Program-made: the position numbers and the translations under genes | Notes under the pieces: model-generated | Told to the model about the DNA's origin: nothing | What the model saw: only the letters and a program-made list of their open reading frames with translations | Database searches by the model: none | Part shown: one piece after another, positions 26,294 through 36,788 of the stretch | Position numbering within the stretch: position 1 is the stretch's first letter | Layout of the letters: every line of letters begins with the position of its first letter | Assembly (NCBI RefSeq): GCF_001425705.1 | Contig: NZ_LMDC01000012.1 | Coordinates: 375,402-439,401, forward strand | Length of the DNA stretch: 64,000 nucleotides | Origin: Pelomonas sp. Root1217 | Lineage (GTDB): Bacteria > Pseudomonadota > Gammaproteobacteria > Burkholderiales > Burkholderiaceae_C | Direction: 5' to 3'

Positions 26294-26589
26294 AGCTCCA
26301 CATCCCTCACGGGCATGGGCGAGCGGCTCACGTCGAGATCGACATCGCGCCACGGCGAGGCCTGCATGACCTCGATGAGGTCGCGCCCGGTGCGCTCACC
26401 CTGCAGGCGGCGAAAGTCTTGCAGGGTGATGACCACCACCTCGTCCCGGCCGTGCACGGTGACGTGTTGCGGCCCCTCGCTGTGGACGCGCCGCACCAGC
26501 TCGCTGAAGCGGGCTTTGGCGTCCTGCAATACCCAGTGCCTTGGGTTGGCTGGTCTTTCGGGTTTCGCTGGGTTCACGTTGCGCTTCAA
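26290..26589 (-). CDS. Phd/YefM-type antitoxin
   Basis: A 99-residue antitoxin with WVLQDAKARFSELVRRVHSE and GPQHVTVHGRDEVVVITLQDFRRL, the Phd/YefM DNA-binding fold. The C-terminal toxin-wrapping tail runs to MPVRDVEL. An in-frame stop lies just upstream, so the start must be the TTG at 26589 or the GTG four codons later. A 10-bp palindrome overlaps the TTG directly, which favours tight autorepression. Low GC in the first 15 codons. Confidence 0.9.
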   Translation of the reverse strand: MKRNVNPAKPERPANPRHWVLQDAKARFSELVRRVHSEGPQHVTVHGRDEVVVITLQDFRRLQGERTGRDLIEVMQASPWRDVDLDVSRSPMPVRDVEL

Positions 26590-26611
26590 TTCTGGTCAGG
26601 TTGACCAGAAT
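26589..26611. promoter_or_regulatory. Perfect palindrome at antitoxin start, candidate autoregulatory operator
   Basis: ATTCTGGTCA (26589-26598) and TGACCAGAAT (26602-26611) are perfect inverted arms around GGT. The site covers the TTG start of the Phd-type antitoxin, so bound antitoxin would block initiation. Phd-family antitoxins repress their own promoters at palindromes like this. Confidence 0.7.
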
Positions 26612-26696
26612 ATATGGGTCAACGAGAAAGCTCAAGCCGTGCGTTTGCGCCGGCTCGTCCAGACAACGCGGCCGGCCCCAACCCTTGCCGCGCCGA

Positions 26697-27236
26697 TCAG
26701 CGCCGCCGCCGGCGAGCCACCCCGATCAACAGCAGCCCGGCGCCCGCCAACGCAAAGCTGCCCGGCTCTGGCACCGAGCTGATGTTGTCGAGCGCAAAGC
26801 CGCCGCTGGCAGAGAAGCTGACCGACGTCAGGTTGGCCCAGCTGCTGTCGAACACCACGCTGCCCGGGTTGGCCAGGTCGACGCTGAGCGAGGCCACCTG
26901 CATGCCGCCCAGCAGGCCGACCAAAGCGAGAGTGCCTGGACCGAAGCCCAGGTCATATGCCGCGATGTCGAGCGACTGCAGCCCGAAGCCACCGCCGCCG
27001 AGCAGGCTGAGCATGAAGGGCGTCGTGTCGAAGCCGCCCACCATCGCGCCGTCCAGCGGCAGGAAGCTGGTGGCCGACCCGCTGATGACGAAGCCCGCCT
27101 CGCCGTAGGTGGCAATGCCGGTGTTGTTGTCGATGTCGATCACACCGGGGTTGTCGAAGGTGATGAGGCCGGCGTGTGCCGCCCCACCGCTGCACAGCGC
27201 GGCCGCGAGGGCCACGGCGCCGAGGAATCGATTCAT
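26697..27236 (-). CDS. PEP-CTERM sorting-domain protein, small
   Basis: A 179-residue exported protein. The signal peptide is MNRFLGAVALAAALCSGGAAHA. The body has GLITFDNPGVIDIDNNTGIA and Gly-rich beta strands ending in FALDNISS. The tail is VPEPGSFALAGAGLLLIGVA plus RRRRR. AGGAG precedes the ATG at 27236. It follows the DUF4331 gene by 20 bp on the same strand and is probably cotranscribed with it. Confidence 0.9.
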   Translation of the reverse strand: MNRFLGAVALAAALCSGGAAHAGLITFDNPGVIDIDNNTGIATYGEAGFVISGSATSFLPLDGAMVGGFDTTPFMLSLLGGGGFGLQSLDIAAYDLGFGPGTLALVGLLGGMQVASLSVDLANPGSVVFDSSWANLTSVSFSASGGFALDNISSVPEPGSFALAGAGLLLIGVARRRRR

Positions 27237-27256
27237 GGCTTTGCTCCTGGAAGGGT

Positions 27257-28813
27257 TCACTTCGCGCCTGGCTTGGGCGTGTTGAGGTAAGGGAAGCCGG
27301 GCAGGAGCGGCACCACGGCCTGGTCAACGCCGTCGTGCAGCTCCAGCGAGGTGGCGCCCAGCGGTACCGAGGCGCGGGTGCAGGCCGCGCCGAACAGCGC
27401 GCCGCCGTTGTTCAGCCAGCACAGGCCGCCCATGACCGCGGCGAGGGACACGTCGACGATGTCGTCCTTGGGCCGGCGGCCATTCGGAAAGCCGGCCAGG
27501 TCGGGCGGGCTCTCGCCGTCGCGCAGCGTGCCGACGATGCCCAGGCGGTTCTGCATTGCAAACGGCCGTGGCGCTATTGCCGTGTTGAGTCGCAGCATCT
27601 CTGAGCCCACCACATTGGCTGGCTGGTTCACGCCGGGGATGCCGGTCAGGAAGGTGGTCACCAGGTCCAGGCGCGGCAGGTTGGTGGGCGCGGCGTTGCC
27701 GATGGGCAGCACGGCCGAGAGCAGCGCCGGCAGCGTCGGGTTGGTCACGTAGGTGGCGAACTGCCCGTCGCCCGTGGGCACCGAGGCGTTGAACCTGTCC
27801 TTGTCGGGCAGGCCGATGACGACCTCGTTGACCAGCGGCATGCCCAGCCGCGACACCTGCACCCAGCCGCCGCCGGTCTTCACGGCGGTGTCGTAGCCGC
27901 TGGGCGGCGTGGCGTTGACGATCTGGCTCTGGCGCACGCTGGCTGTCGTCCAGGCGCCGATGACGGTCTCGTTGCCTTGCGTGAGGCAGCTCTTGTGCAC
28001 CTCCAGGGCCAGCGACGTGACGTTCTTGTCCTGGATGGAATTGGCGGCGGCGGCGTTGATCAGGCTGCGGTTGGTGATGACGCCAACGTCGGCATTGACG
28101 AGGTCGAAGATGGGGCCGAGATTGACCGCGAAGGCCTCGTGGCGCTGGCCGACAAAGACCTTGGCCGGGAAGCCGCAGCCGGGCAGGCTGACGCTGTAGA
28201 TGTGCTGGGCCGCGTAGGCCGGGTAGTCGGCGATCGTCTTGGTGCCGATGTTGTCCACCGGCTTGTCGAACCAGGTGCCGCCGGCCGGGTTGGCTACCGG
28301 GCTGGCCGTGCCGGTGCGGCGGTCGCCGCGGATCAGGGTCAGGGCGAACTTCTCGTTGACGTTGAGGGCCGCGGCATTGGGCGCGCTCACCGTGCCGGCC
28401 TGGGTCAGCGGGATGGGCACGACCTGGTTGCCGATGGGCAGGGTGATGCCCTTGAGCGTGTTCATGAACCTGAACTGGAAGGTGAGGTCTTCCTTCGCAT
28501 CACCGTTGTTGTCGACATGGATCTCGTAGATCGCGTTCGGGTCCAGCTTGAAGTAGTTGGGGCCGCCGTAGCCGTCCTGCAGCGGCAGGTAGTTGGCGAT
28601 CAGCGTCACATAGCCGGCGCGCCCGCCGCTGCCGTTGGCGGCCACCCCTTCGTAGCTGTTGAACAGGTAGAAGTCGGTGCCATCGACGCGCGGCATGCCG
28701 CCAATCGACGGGGCCTCGCGGTGGCTGGAGGCGTGGGCCGGCAGGGCGGCCAGGCCGGCGATAACGCTGGCGGTGATGAGCGCTAGGGTCGGCGCGCGGG
28801 TGGGCAGCTTCAT
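27257..28813 (-). CDS. DUF4331 family exported protein
   Basis: A 518-residue secreted protein. The signal peptide is about residues 1-28, followed by the family hallmark SSHREAPSIGGMPRVDGTDFYLFNSYE. Later conserved runs include GQRHEAFAVNLGPIFDLVN, GMPLVNEVVIGLPDKDRFN and GRRPKDDIVDVSL. The family is widespread but has no established biochemical role. It is upstream of a PEP-CTERM gene on the same strand and divergent from pbpC. An AGCTAGGGGG sequence at 28917-28926 lies in the shared promoter region. Confidence 0.88.
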   Translation of the reverse strand: MKLPTRAPTLALITASVIAGLAALPAHASSHREAPSIGGMPRVDGTDFYLFNSYEGVAANGSGGRAGYVTLIANYLPLQDGYGGPNYFKLDPNAIYEIHVDNNGDAKEDLTFQFRFMNTLKGITLPIGNQVVPIPLTQAGTVSAPNAAALNVNEKFALTLIRGDRRTGTASPVANPAGGTWFDKPVDNIGTKTIADYPAYAAQHIYSVSLPGCGFPAKVFVGQRHEAFAVNLGPIFDLVNADVGVITNRSLINAAAANSIQDKNVTSLALEVHKSCLTQGNETVIGAWTTASVRQSQIVNATPPSGYDTAVKTGGGWVQVSRLGMPLVNEVVIGLPDKDRFNASVPTGDGQFATYVTNPTLPALLSAVLPIGNAAPTNLPRLDLVTTFLTGIPGVNQPANVVGSEMLRLNTAIAPRPFAMQNRLGIVGTLRDGESPPDLAGFPNGRRPKDDIVDVSLAAVMGGLCWLNNGGALFGAACTRASVPLGATSLELHDGVDQAVVPLLPGFPYLNTPKPGAK

Positions 28814-28950
28814 GGCATCTCCTGTTGGACGGGTCGTGGGTGGAACCGCAAACAGGTGGAAACAACCAGCGCTGCGGCCTTGTCTCTACGCAGCGCGTGC
28901 GGGCTGGATGCAATGCAAGCTAGGGGGGAGGTTCGGCTATCGTCTTCGGC

Positions 28951-31284
28951 ATGCCGATGCGCATCACCCGTCGACACATTGAACTCACGCTTGCCGGCCT
29001 GCTCACCGCCGCGCTGGCGCTGGATCTCGCCTGCCCGCTGCCCCAGCCGGCCGCACAGTCGCCCACACTGACCGTCCTCGCGGCGGACGGCACGCCGCTG
29101 CGCGCCTGGCCCGGTGACGACGGCGCGCAGCGCCACCCGACGACGCCCGAGGCCGTGTCGCCCAACTATGTCGAGGCGCTGCTGCATTACGAGGACCGCT
29201 GGTTCCGCTGGCACCCCGGCGTGAACCCCGTGGCTCTGGTGCGCGCCGCCTGGCAGTGGGCGCGGCATGGGCGCATCGTGTCGGGCGGCTCCACGTTGAC
29301 GATGCAGGTGGCCCGGCTGGTCGACGAAAAAGCCGCCGGACGCACCATCCCCGCCAAGCTGCGCCAGATCGCCCGCGCGCTGCAGCTGGAGCTGCATTGC
29401 AGCAAGCACGAGATCCTGTCCCTTTACTTGAACCTGGCGCCCATGGGCGGGCCGCTGGAGGGCGTGGAGACGGCCAGCCGCGCCTACCTCGGCAAGGGTG
29501 CGGCCGACTTGTCCAAGGCCGAGGCGGCCCTGCTGGTCGCGCTGCCACAGTCGCCCACGCGGCTGCGGCCGGACCGTGCCGTCGCCGCCGCGCAGACGGC
29601 GCGCGACAAGGTGCTGACGCGCATGCAGACGCTGGGCATCTGGAGTGCAGCCGACGTGGCCGATGCCAAGCTGGAGCGCGTCTTCGCGCCACCGTTGCGC
29701 GCCCGCTGGCTGGCGCCGCTCGCGGCCGAGCGGCTGCGCCAGGAAGCGAAGCATCACGGCGCGGCGCCCGCCATCATCCAGACCACGCTGGACGCCGGTC
29801 TGCAGGCTCGCCTGGAGCAACTGCTGACTGACCGGCTCAACAGCCTGCCCGACGCCGTCTCGCTGGCGGCCCTCGTCGTCGACAACCGCAGCCTCGAAGT
29901 GCGCGGCTATGTCGGCTCGGCCGATTTCACGGATGCGCGCCGAGGCGCCCATGTGGACATGGTGCGCGCCAAGCGCTCGCCAGGCTCCACGCTCAAGCCC
30001 TTCCTCTACGGCATGGCGCTGGACGAGGGGCTGATCCATTCCGAGAGTCTGCTGATCGACGCGCCGCAGAACTTCGGCGGCTATGCGCCGGGCAACTTCC
30101 AGGCGGACTTCTCCGGCCCGGTCAGCGTCAGCGAGGCTTTGCAGCGCTCGCTCAACGTGCCTGCCGTAGATCTGCTGGACCGCCTGGGCCCCGAGCGTTT
30201 TGCCGGCCGGCTGCGCCACGCGGGCCTGCGGCTGCGCATGCCGGCCAATGCGGCGCCCAATCTGAGCCTCATTCTGGGTGGTGGCAGCACCTCGCTGGAG
30301 GAGCTGGTGGGCGGCTACACGGCGCTGGCGCGCGGCGGCATCGCGGCCCGGCCGCGGTTGACGCCTGACGAGCCGCTGAAGGAAGCGCGGCTGATGAGCG
30401 AAGGCGCCGCCTTCATCGTGCGCGAGATCCTGGAGAACGGCGGTCGGCCGGGCTCGCCGTTTCGCGAGAGCGGCCAGCGCGTGGCCTGGAAGACCGGCAC
30501 GTCCTTTGGCTTTCGCGACGCGTGGGCGCTGGGCGTGACGGACCGCTACACCTTCGGCGTGTGGATCGGCCGGCCCGACGGCACGCCCAACCCCGGCCAC
30601 TTCGGCGCCAACTCGGCCGCACCGCTGCTGCGCGACCTGGCCGCGGCGCTGGGCCCGGACGAAGCCCGCCAGCAGCTCGCGCCGCGCCGCCGCCCTGACA
30701 GCGTGGTGGCCGTGCCCATCTGCTGGCCGATGGGCCTGGCGGAGTCAGCCACCGACCCCGCGCTGTGCCTGCAGCGCCGCACCGCCTGGACGCTGGACGG
30801 CGCTGTGCCGCCCACGCTGCCCGACCGGCTGCGGCCGGGGCCGCTGGCCGAGCCGGTTTGGGTGGCTGCGGGCCAGCGCGTGCAACCCGGTTGCGCGCCC
30901 GATGCCGAGCGTTTTGAGGCCGTGCGCTGGCCGGCGCTGCTCGGGCCTTTCCTGGACGCCGAACAGCGCCACCCATTGGAGCGCCTGGCCTGGCGACCCG
31001 GCTGCACCGGCCAACAGCTGTCGGCCAACCGGTTGCGCGTGGTGGGGCTGGAGCCGGGCACGGTGCTGCGCCCTGCACCGGGCCAGCGCGAGGTCGTGCT
31101 GAAGCTGCAGGCGATTGGCGCGCAGCAGGGGACGACCTGGCTGCTCGATGGCCAGTGGATGGCAGCCAGCGCCATTGCTTCCGCCGCGCAGATCTTGCGG
31201 GTCGAACGCGCAGGCGAACACCGGCTCACGGTGATGGACGGCCAGGGGCGTTGGGCGAAAGTGGACTTTCATCTGGCCCAATAG
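28951..31284 (+). CDS. pbpC: Penicillin-binding protein 1C
   Basis: A 777-residue bifunctional peptidoglycan synthase anchored by one N-terminal helix (about residues 12-28). The glycosyltransferase domain has catalytic E81 (YEDRWFRWHPGVNP) and GGSTLTMQVARL. The transpeptidase domain has S346-T-L-K349 (SPGSTLKPF), S400-L-N and K514-T-G (WKTGTSFGFRD). The C-terminal 190 residues form the PBP1C-specific beta domain (BiPBP_C). PbpC and A2M are functionally paired in many Proteobacteria; the A2M gene here is 9 kb upstream. slyX follows 5 bp after its stop. Confidence 0.96.
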   Translation: MPMRITRRHIELTLAGLLTAALALDLACPLPQPAAQSPTLTVLAADGTPLRAWPGDDGAQRHPTTPEAVSPNYVEALLHYEDRWFRWHPGVNPVALVRAAWQWARHGRIVSGGSTLTMQVARLVDEKAAGRTIPAKLRQIARALQLELHCSKHEILSLYLNLAPMGGPLEGVETASRAYLGKGAADLSKAEAALLVALPQSPTRLRPDRAVAAAQTARDKVLTRMQTLGIWSAADVADAKLERVFAPPLRARWLAPLAAERLRQEAKHHGAAPAIIQTTLDAGLQARLEQLLTDRLNSLPDAVSLAALVVDNRSLEVRGYVGSADFTDARRGAHVDMVRAKRSPGSTLKPFLYGMALDEGLIHSESLLIDAPQNFGGYAPGNFQADFSGPVSVSEALQRSLNVPAVDLLDRLGPERFAGRLRHAGLRLRMPANAAPNLSLILGGGSTSLEELVGGYTALARGGIAARPRLTPDEPLKEARLMSEGAAFIVREILENGGRPGSPFRESGQRVAWKTGTSFGFRDAWALGVTDRYTFGVWIGRPDGTPNPGHFGANSAAPLLRDLAAALGPDEARQQLAPRRRPDSVVAVPICWPMGLAESATDPALCLQRRTAWTLDGAVPPTLPDRLRPGPLAEPVWVAAGQRVQPGCAPDAERFEAVRWPALLGPFLDAEQRHPLERLAWRPGCTGQQLSANRLRVVGLEPGTVLRPAPGQREVVLKLQAIGAQQGTTWLLDGQWMAASAIASAAQILRVERAGEHRLTVMDGQGRWAKVDFHLAQ

Positions 31285-31289
31285 CGCCC

Positions 31290-31511
31290 ATGGACAGCAA
31301 CCTGCAAGCGCTTGAGAAGCGCATCACCGAGCTGGAGATCAAGGCCAGCTTTGCCGAAGACACGGTCGAGCAGCTCAACCAGGTGGTGGTGCGCCAGCAG
31401 GAGCAGATCGACCGGCTGGTGCGCGAGCTCGTCGAGCTGCGCAACCGGGCCACGGCGGCCGAGCCAAGCGAGTCCCGCACTCTGCGCGACGAGCTGCCGC
31501 CGCATTACTGA
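31290..31511 (+). CDS. slyX: SlyX family protein
   Basis: A 73-residue coiled-coil protein: LEKRITELEIKASFAEDTVE, then LNQVVVRQQEQIDRLVRELVEL, ending LRDELPPHY. Length and the PPHY end are typical of SlyX, a small cytosolic protein of unknown function. It starts 5 bp after pbpC and is likely cotranscribed. Confidence 0.93.
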   Translation: MDSNLQALEKRITELEIKASFAEDTVEQLNQVVVRQQEQIDRLVRELVELRNRATAAEPSESRTLRDELPPHY

Positions 31512-31564
31512 TCGCTGGCACGAAGCCGCATGCAAGCAAGCGGCCACCACTATTTAGGGAGTGA

Positions 31565-32236
31565 ATGATGAACAAGAAGGGATTTCTCGCGTGCCCTTTG
31601 ATCGCAGCCTGCATGCTGCTTGCCGGCTGCTCGACGACCGCGCGGCTGGATACGCCGGAGGTGCCCTCATCGGCCGGAGCGTCGGCGCAGGATCTGCGCC
31701 CGGCGCCAGAGAAGACGAGCAAGATATTCAGTCTGCTGGTGACCAGCGAGGACTACGGCATCCGGCGCATTGGCGATGACTGGTATGAGCCGTCGCCGGT
31801 TCGGCTGTTGCAGGCCCGTGCTAACCAGCGGCGCAAAGCCAGCTCGCAGGATGCCAAGATCGTCGTGCACACGCTGGTGACCTATTCCAATCACGCGGCT
31901 TTCGGCAAGGCAGTGGCCCATGCCGCTGTCGTTGGTGGCACGTTAGGCGGCGTCATGGTGGGTGGCACCGAACCCGTGAAACCCAAGATTTCCACGACGC
32001 TGCTCGAGCGGGTCGCATTCGAGGCCTTGAACAGCAAGGAATATCAGCGCGGGCAGTTCACCACCGCGGAAAATCCGTCAGCCGTGCCGGTTTTCATTGT
32101 CTATATCGATGCCGAAATCGACGGTCAACGCCGGTTCACCCGGACGGTGATGCCCTCGCCCACGGGAAGCGCATTTGCCAAGGAGCTTCCCTTGGTGATG
32201 GAAACCGCGATCGCCGCCCATCTGGACAAGTATTGA
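31565..32236 (+). CDS. Hypothetical lipoprotein, 223 residues
   Basis: A lipoprotein signal, [22 protein letters not shown], places it in the envelope. The two adjacent ATGs (31565, 31568) follow GGGAGTG. The mature part contains a Gly-rich hydrophobic stretch ([19 protein letters not shown]) and a C-terminal domain ([20 protein letters not shown]) resembling stress-type envelope lipoproteins. The family is not identified. It converges on the cupin gene. Confidence 0.78.
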   Translation: MMNKKGFLACPLIAACMLLAGCSTTARLDTPEVPSSAGASAQDLRPAPEKTSKIFSLLVTSEDYGIRRIGDDWYEPSPVRLLQARANQRRKASSQDAKIVVHTLVTYSNHAAFGKAVAHAAVVGGTLGGVMVGGTEPVKPKISTTLLERVAFEALNSKEYQRGQFTTAENPSAVPVFIVYIDAEIDGQRRFTRTVMPSPTGSAFAKELPLVMETAIAAHLDKY

Positions 32237-32273
32237 AGGGCCGCCTGGTGATGTCGGTGCCGGGCGGCAACGT

Positions 32274-32759
32274 TCAAGGCTCGCCGTCCCAGTAGTCCAG
32301 CCCCGCTTCCTTGCGCTGCAGCAGCCGCAGCCCGGGTGCGAAGCTTCCCACCTTGCCCGAGTCCGGGTAGACGCAGATCTCCGGCTCCTTCTGGGTGCTG
32401 ATGCTGATGTAGTGCAGCGGCGCGTCCGAGGTGTTGATGATGTGGTGCGGGTACTCGGGACCTGCCGGGATGTTGATGGTGTCGCCGGCCCGGATGGGCA
32501 CCAGTTCGTCGGCCACGCGCAGCGTGCCCTCGCCCTGCAGGATGATGAACATCTCCTCCTCGGCGTAGTGGTAGTGGTAAGGGCAGCCCATCTGGCCAGG
32601 CGCCAGGATGTCGAAGCTGGCGCCCATCTGCTTGGCGGCGGTGCCCTTGGACAGCGACGTGGTCTCGGTGTCGTAGCGCGGCGGGCGGACAAAGCGCTCG
32701 CGCGGGGCTTCGTTGAAATTGCGGATCAGGGTCTGACGCAGTTCGGCGGGTGTGGGCAT
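32274..32759 (-). CDS. Cupin-domain protein
   Basis: A 161-residue single-domain cupin. The metal site is visible in [20 protein letters not shown] (H, H, E) and [13 protein letters not shown] (later H). N-terminal residues 1-40 form a helical extension. Possible roles are a sugar isomerase, a dioxygenase or a binding protein; none can be chosen. GGAGAG supports the ATG at 32759. It is divergent from recQ with only 33 bp between the start codons. Confidence 0.87.
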   Translation of the reverse strand: MPTPAELRQTLIRNFNEAPRERFVRPPRYDTETTSLSKGTAAKQMGASFDILAPGQMGCPYHYHYAEEEMFIILQGEGTLRVADELVPIRAGDTINIPAGPEYPHHIINTSDAPLHYISISTQKEPEICVYPDSGKVGSFAPGLRLLQRKEAGLDYWDGEP

Positions 32760-32792
32760 CGGGCTCTCCAAGGCTCCTGGGACAATCGCGGT

Positions 32793-34682
<1,890 letters not shown>

Positions 34683-34691
34683 AGGCCCTTC

Positions 34692-35525
34692 TCAGCTCGG
34701 GCGCTTCCTGAACGGGCTGACCAGCTGCTTGCCCAGCGTCTCGGGCAGCTCTCGGTCGGCGCCGTACGACGCCGGGAACTGCTGCGCTGGCAGGTGGTAG
34801 GTGCCGAACAAGCGGTCAATCCACGGAAACAACGCCGCGTAGTTCTTGTTCAGCGTGCCCGGCATGTTGGCGTGATGCCAGTGATGAAACGCCGGCGTCA
34901 CGACGATCTGCTCCAGCCAGCCCAGGCGCCACCTCAGGTTGGTGTGGATGAAGAACGCCCACAGCGTGGTGAGCGCCAGGTAGACGGCAACGGCCGCGTC
35001 CAGCCCGTCGTTGGATTGGCGAATGCCCAGCACGACGATGGGCACCGCCGACACGGCGCGGGCGAAGACCAGGTCCAGCGGGTGGGCGCGCGTGTTGACC
35101 AGCCAGTCGAGCGCCGTCGGGCTGTGATGCACGGCGTGCATGCGCCACAGCCATTCGTTCTCGTGCGACCAACGATGCGCCCAGTAGAACGCCACGTCGC
35201 CCAGCAGCACCATGGCGCCCACGCGCACCGCGAAGGGCAGGCTGGCGACCCAGGCATAAAAGCCTGCGGGCACGAGCCCGCTGACGAACCAGGCCAGGGC
35301 CACCGTCGCCATCACGGTCAGGAAGGGCGGCAGCAGGCCGCCCAGGAAGTAGTAGCCGATGTCCTGCGCCATGTCGCGGCGCAGGAAGCGCTGGGGGCGG
35401 ATGGCAAACCGGCGCTCTAGCAGGCCGAAGACCACCGCCATCGCCAGCAGCCACGCGAGCAGCCCCAAGGCCTTGTGAGGCAGCGACGCCGCCAGCGCCT
35501 GCCACTGCTGCCAGATCTGGCTCAA
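34692..35525 (-). CDS. Sterol desaturase / fatty acid hydroxylase superfamily enzyme
   Basis: A 277-residue membrane di-iron enzyme with four or more hydrophobic segments. The eight-His cluster is seen as AHRWSHE, RMHAVHHSP and FHHWHHANM. Enzymes of this type hydroxylate or desaturate lipids; the bacterial substrate is not predictable. The best start is TTG at 35525, with no strong ribosome site, so the true start is uncertain by a few codons. It follows a PEP-CTERM gene by 16 bp and may be cotranscribed with it. Confidence 0.88.
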   Translation of the reverse strand: MSQIWQQWQALAASLPHKALGLLAWLLAMAVVFGLLERRFAIRPQRFLRRDMAQDIGYYFLGGLLPPFLTVMATVALAWFVSGLVPAGFYAWVASLPFAVRVGAMVLLGDVAFYWAHRWSHENEWLWRMHAVHHSPTALDWLVNTRAHPLDLVFARAVSAVPIVVLGIRQSNDGLDAAVAVYLALTTLWAFFIHTNLRWRLGWLEQIVVTPAFHHWHHANMPGTLNKNYAALFPWIDRLFGTYHLPAQQFPASYGADRELPETLGKQLVSPFRKRPS

Positions 35526-35541
35526 GGGATGCGACGCGTGG

Positions 35542-36165
35542 CTAAGGTGCCTGCCGACGGCGCCGCAGCTTCAATGCACCCAGGGCCAGAAGTCCTGCCG
35601 CGAGCAGATGCTGGGCCGAGACTTCGGGCACTGCCGCGGCCGTCAACGCCACGCCGTCGAGATTGAGGATCTCCGGATAAGAGCCCGGCAGGAATTCAGC
35701 CGCGAAAGTCAGCGCCTGCACGGTGGCCGTCGCGGTGAACGTCATCGTCGACTGCACCCAGGTCTGCGCACTGGCCGAGGTGGCTTGCCCGGTCTGGATC
35801 TGCGAGCCGAACGTGACGCGCCATTGCTGCATCGCGCTGGGACTCAGGGAGGTGTGGTTGGACATCGAGTAGAAGCTCAGCTCGTAGCTGGCGCCGACCT
35901 GAAGCCCCGACAAGACCTGCGTGATGCCGCTCGCATTGAAGCGGGGCGCGAACGAGTCCAGGTCCTGGATGCCGAAGTAGGAACCGGCGTTCGGGCTGGG
36001 GTGGTTCTCGAAGGACTGCCACGATTCGCCGGTGGGCACCACGAGCGTCCACCCCGTGGGAGCCCCCGCGCCGGCGAAGTTCATCGAGCCGTTGGTGACC
36101 AGGTTGTCCGCGGCGTGGGCCGCGAAGGGCATGGCAAGGAGCCAAGCAAGATGTTTGAGCACCAT
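35542..36165 (-). CDS. PEP-CTERM-like exported protein with PEV motif
   Basis: A 207-residue exported protein. A signal peptide (MVLKHLAWLLAMPFAAHA) precedes a jelly-roll, carbohydrate-binding-like domain (NLVTNGSMNFAGAGAPTGW, then GASYELSFYSMSNHTS, of DUF642 type). The tail is VPEVSAQHLLAAGLLALGAL plus KLRRRR. Pro is replaced by Val in the usual PEP triplet, which may alter exosortase recognition. A CCCTAGG element lies about 65 bp upstream. Confidence 0.85.
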   Translation of the reverse strand: MVLKHLAWLLAMPFAAHAADNLVTNGSMNFAGAGAPTGWTLVVPTGESWQSFENHPSPNAGSYFGIQDLDSFAPRFNASGITQVLSGLQVGASYELSFYSMSNHTSLSPSAMQQWRVTFGSQIQTGQATSASAQTWVQSTMTFTATATVQALTFAAEFLPGSYPEILNLDGVALTAAAVPEVSAQHLLAAGLLALGALKLRRRRQAP

Positions 36166-36229
36166 CGCGGACCACCATCGTTGAGTGACGAGGAGGTGGA
36201 CCGTATGCCGGCCTGGGTTGCGTCAGTAT

Positions 36230-36236
36230 CCCTAGG
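36230..36236 (-). promoter_or_regulatory. CCTAGGG element upstream of PEP-CTERM gene
   Basis: The minus strand reads GCCTAGGGATAC, about 65 bp before the ATG at 36165. It shares the CTAGGG core and following purine with the elements at 14563 and 55196. Confidence 0.4.
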
Positions 36237-36303
36237 CTCTCAGCTTTGGACGCGCATTCGGGGGGTGGGCGAGTCGTTCATTCGTCCACGTCCAAGCTCG
36301 ATG

Positions 36304-36582
36304 TCAGCGGACGGCCGCGGCCACGTCGGCGCTGGCGACCTGAGTGCTGTCCGGCGTGCGGCGGCCTTCGATGACGACGCGGGGCAGCTGCGCAATCGTC
36401 GGCTCCGGAGTGCTCACGCCGCTGATGACCACGCGGTCCAGCTTGACGACTTCGGGCGCTTCGGCCGGCACGGTGAGCGTCATCCAGGTGGCGCCGGTCA
36501 GGGCGACCAGGGCAACGAGGATGGCGGCGCTGACGGCTTGCAGGCGGGTGCGGGCGGCGGTGGTGGTGCTGATGCGGTTCAT
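36304..36582 (-). CDS. Small membrane/exported protein with LPRVVI repeat motif
   Basis: A 92-residue protein. A hydrophobic segment at residues 15-36 (AVSAAILVALVALTGATWMT) is a signal anchor or signal peptide. After it come KLDRVVISG and QLPRVVIEGRR, 18 residues apart. The same motif is repeated three times in the small protein at 47066. The family is not recognised. Its short motif resembles the strand that opens the plug of many TonB-dependent receptors (LPRVEVTG type), but there is no receptor here. It is divergent from the DyP-P450 fusion gene, 206 bp between starts. Confidence 0.72.
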   Translation of the reverse strand: MNRISTTTAARTRLQAVSAAILVALVALTGATWMTLTVPAEAPEVVKLDRVVISGVSTPEPTIAQLPRVVIEGRRTPDSTQVASADVAAAVR

Positions 36583-36758
36583 GGTGGACTTCTTTCTCTC
36601 TGGTGTGCCGCCAGTGTGTTCTTGAGAGGTCGTTCGATCTAAGGGTTTGCGATAGGTTGCGACTTTTCGCGGATGAAATGCGTCCGGCAGGGATCAACGG
36701 AATCCCTCCTTAAACCTGAGGGCCGACCCTGTCCCCGGCGTCATGCGGTGCCGGGATA

Positions 36759-36784
36759 CTTCTCCCCTAAAAGCAAGGGAGAAG
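36759..36784 (+). promoter_or_regulatory. Inverted repeat enclosing the ribosome-binding site of the DyP-P450 gene
   Basis: CTTCTCCC (36759-36766) is perfectly complementary to GGGAGAAG (36777-36784), with a 10-nt loop. The right arm is the ribosome-binding site, four bases before the ATG at 36789. If transcribed, the stem would hide the site and limit translation. Confidence 0.5.
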
Positions 36785-36788
36785 AGCC

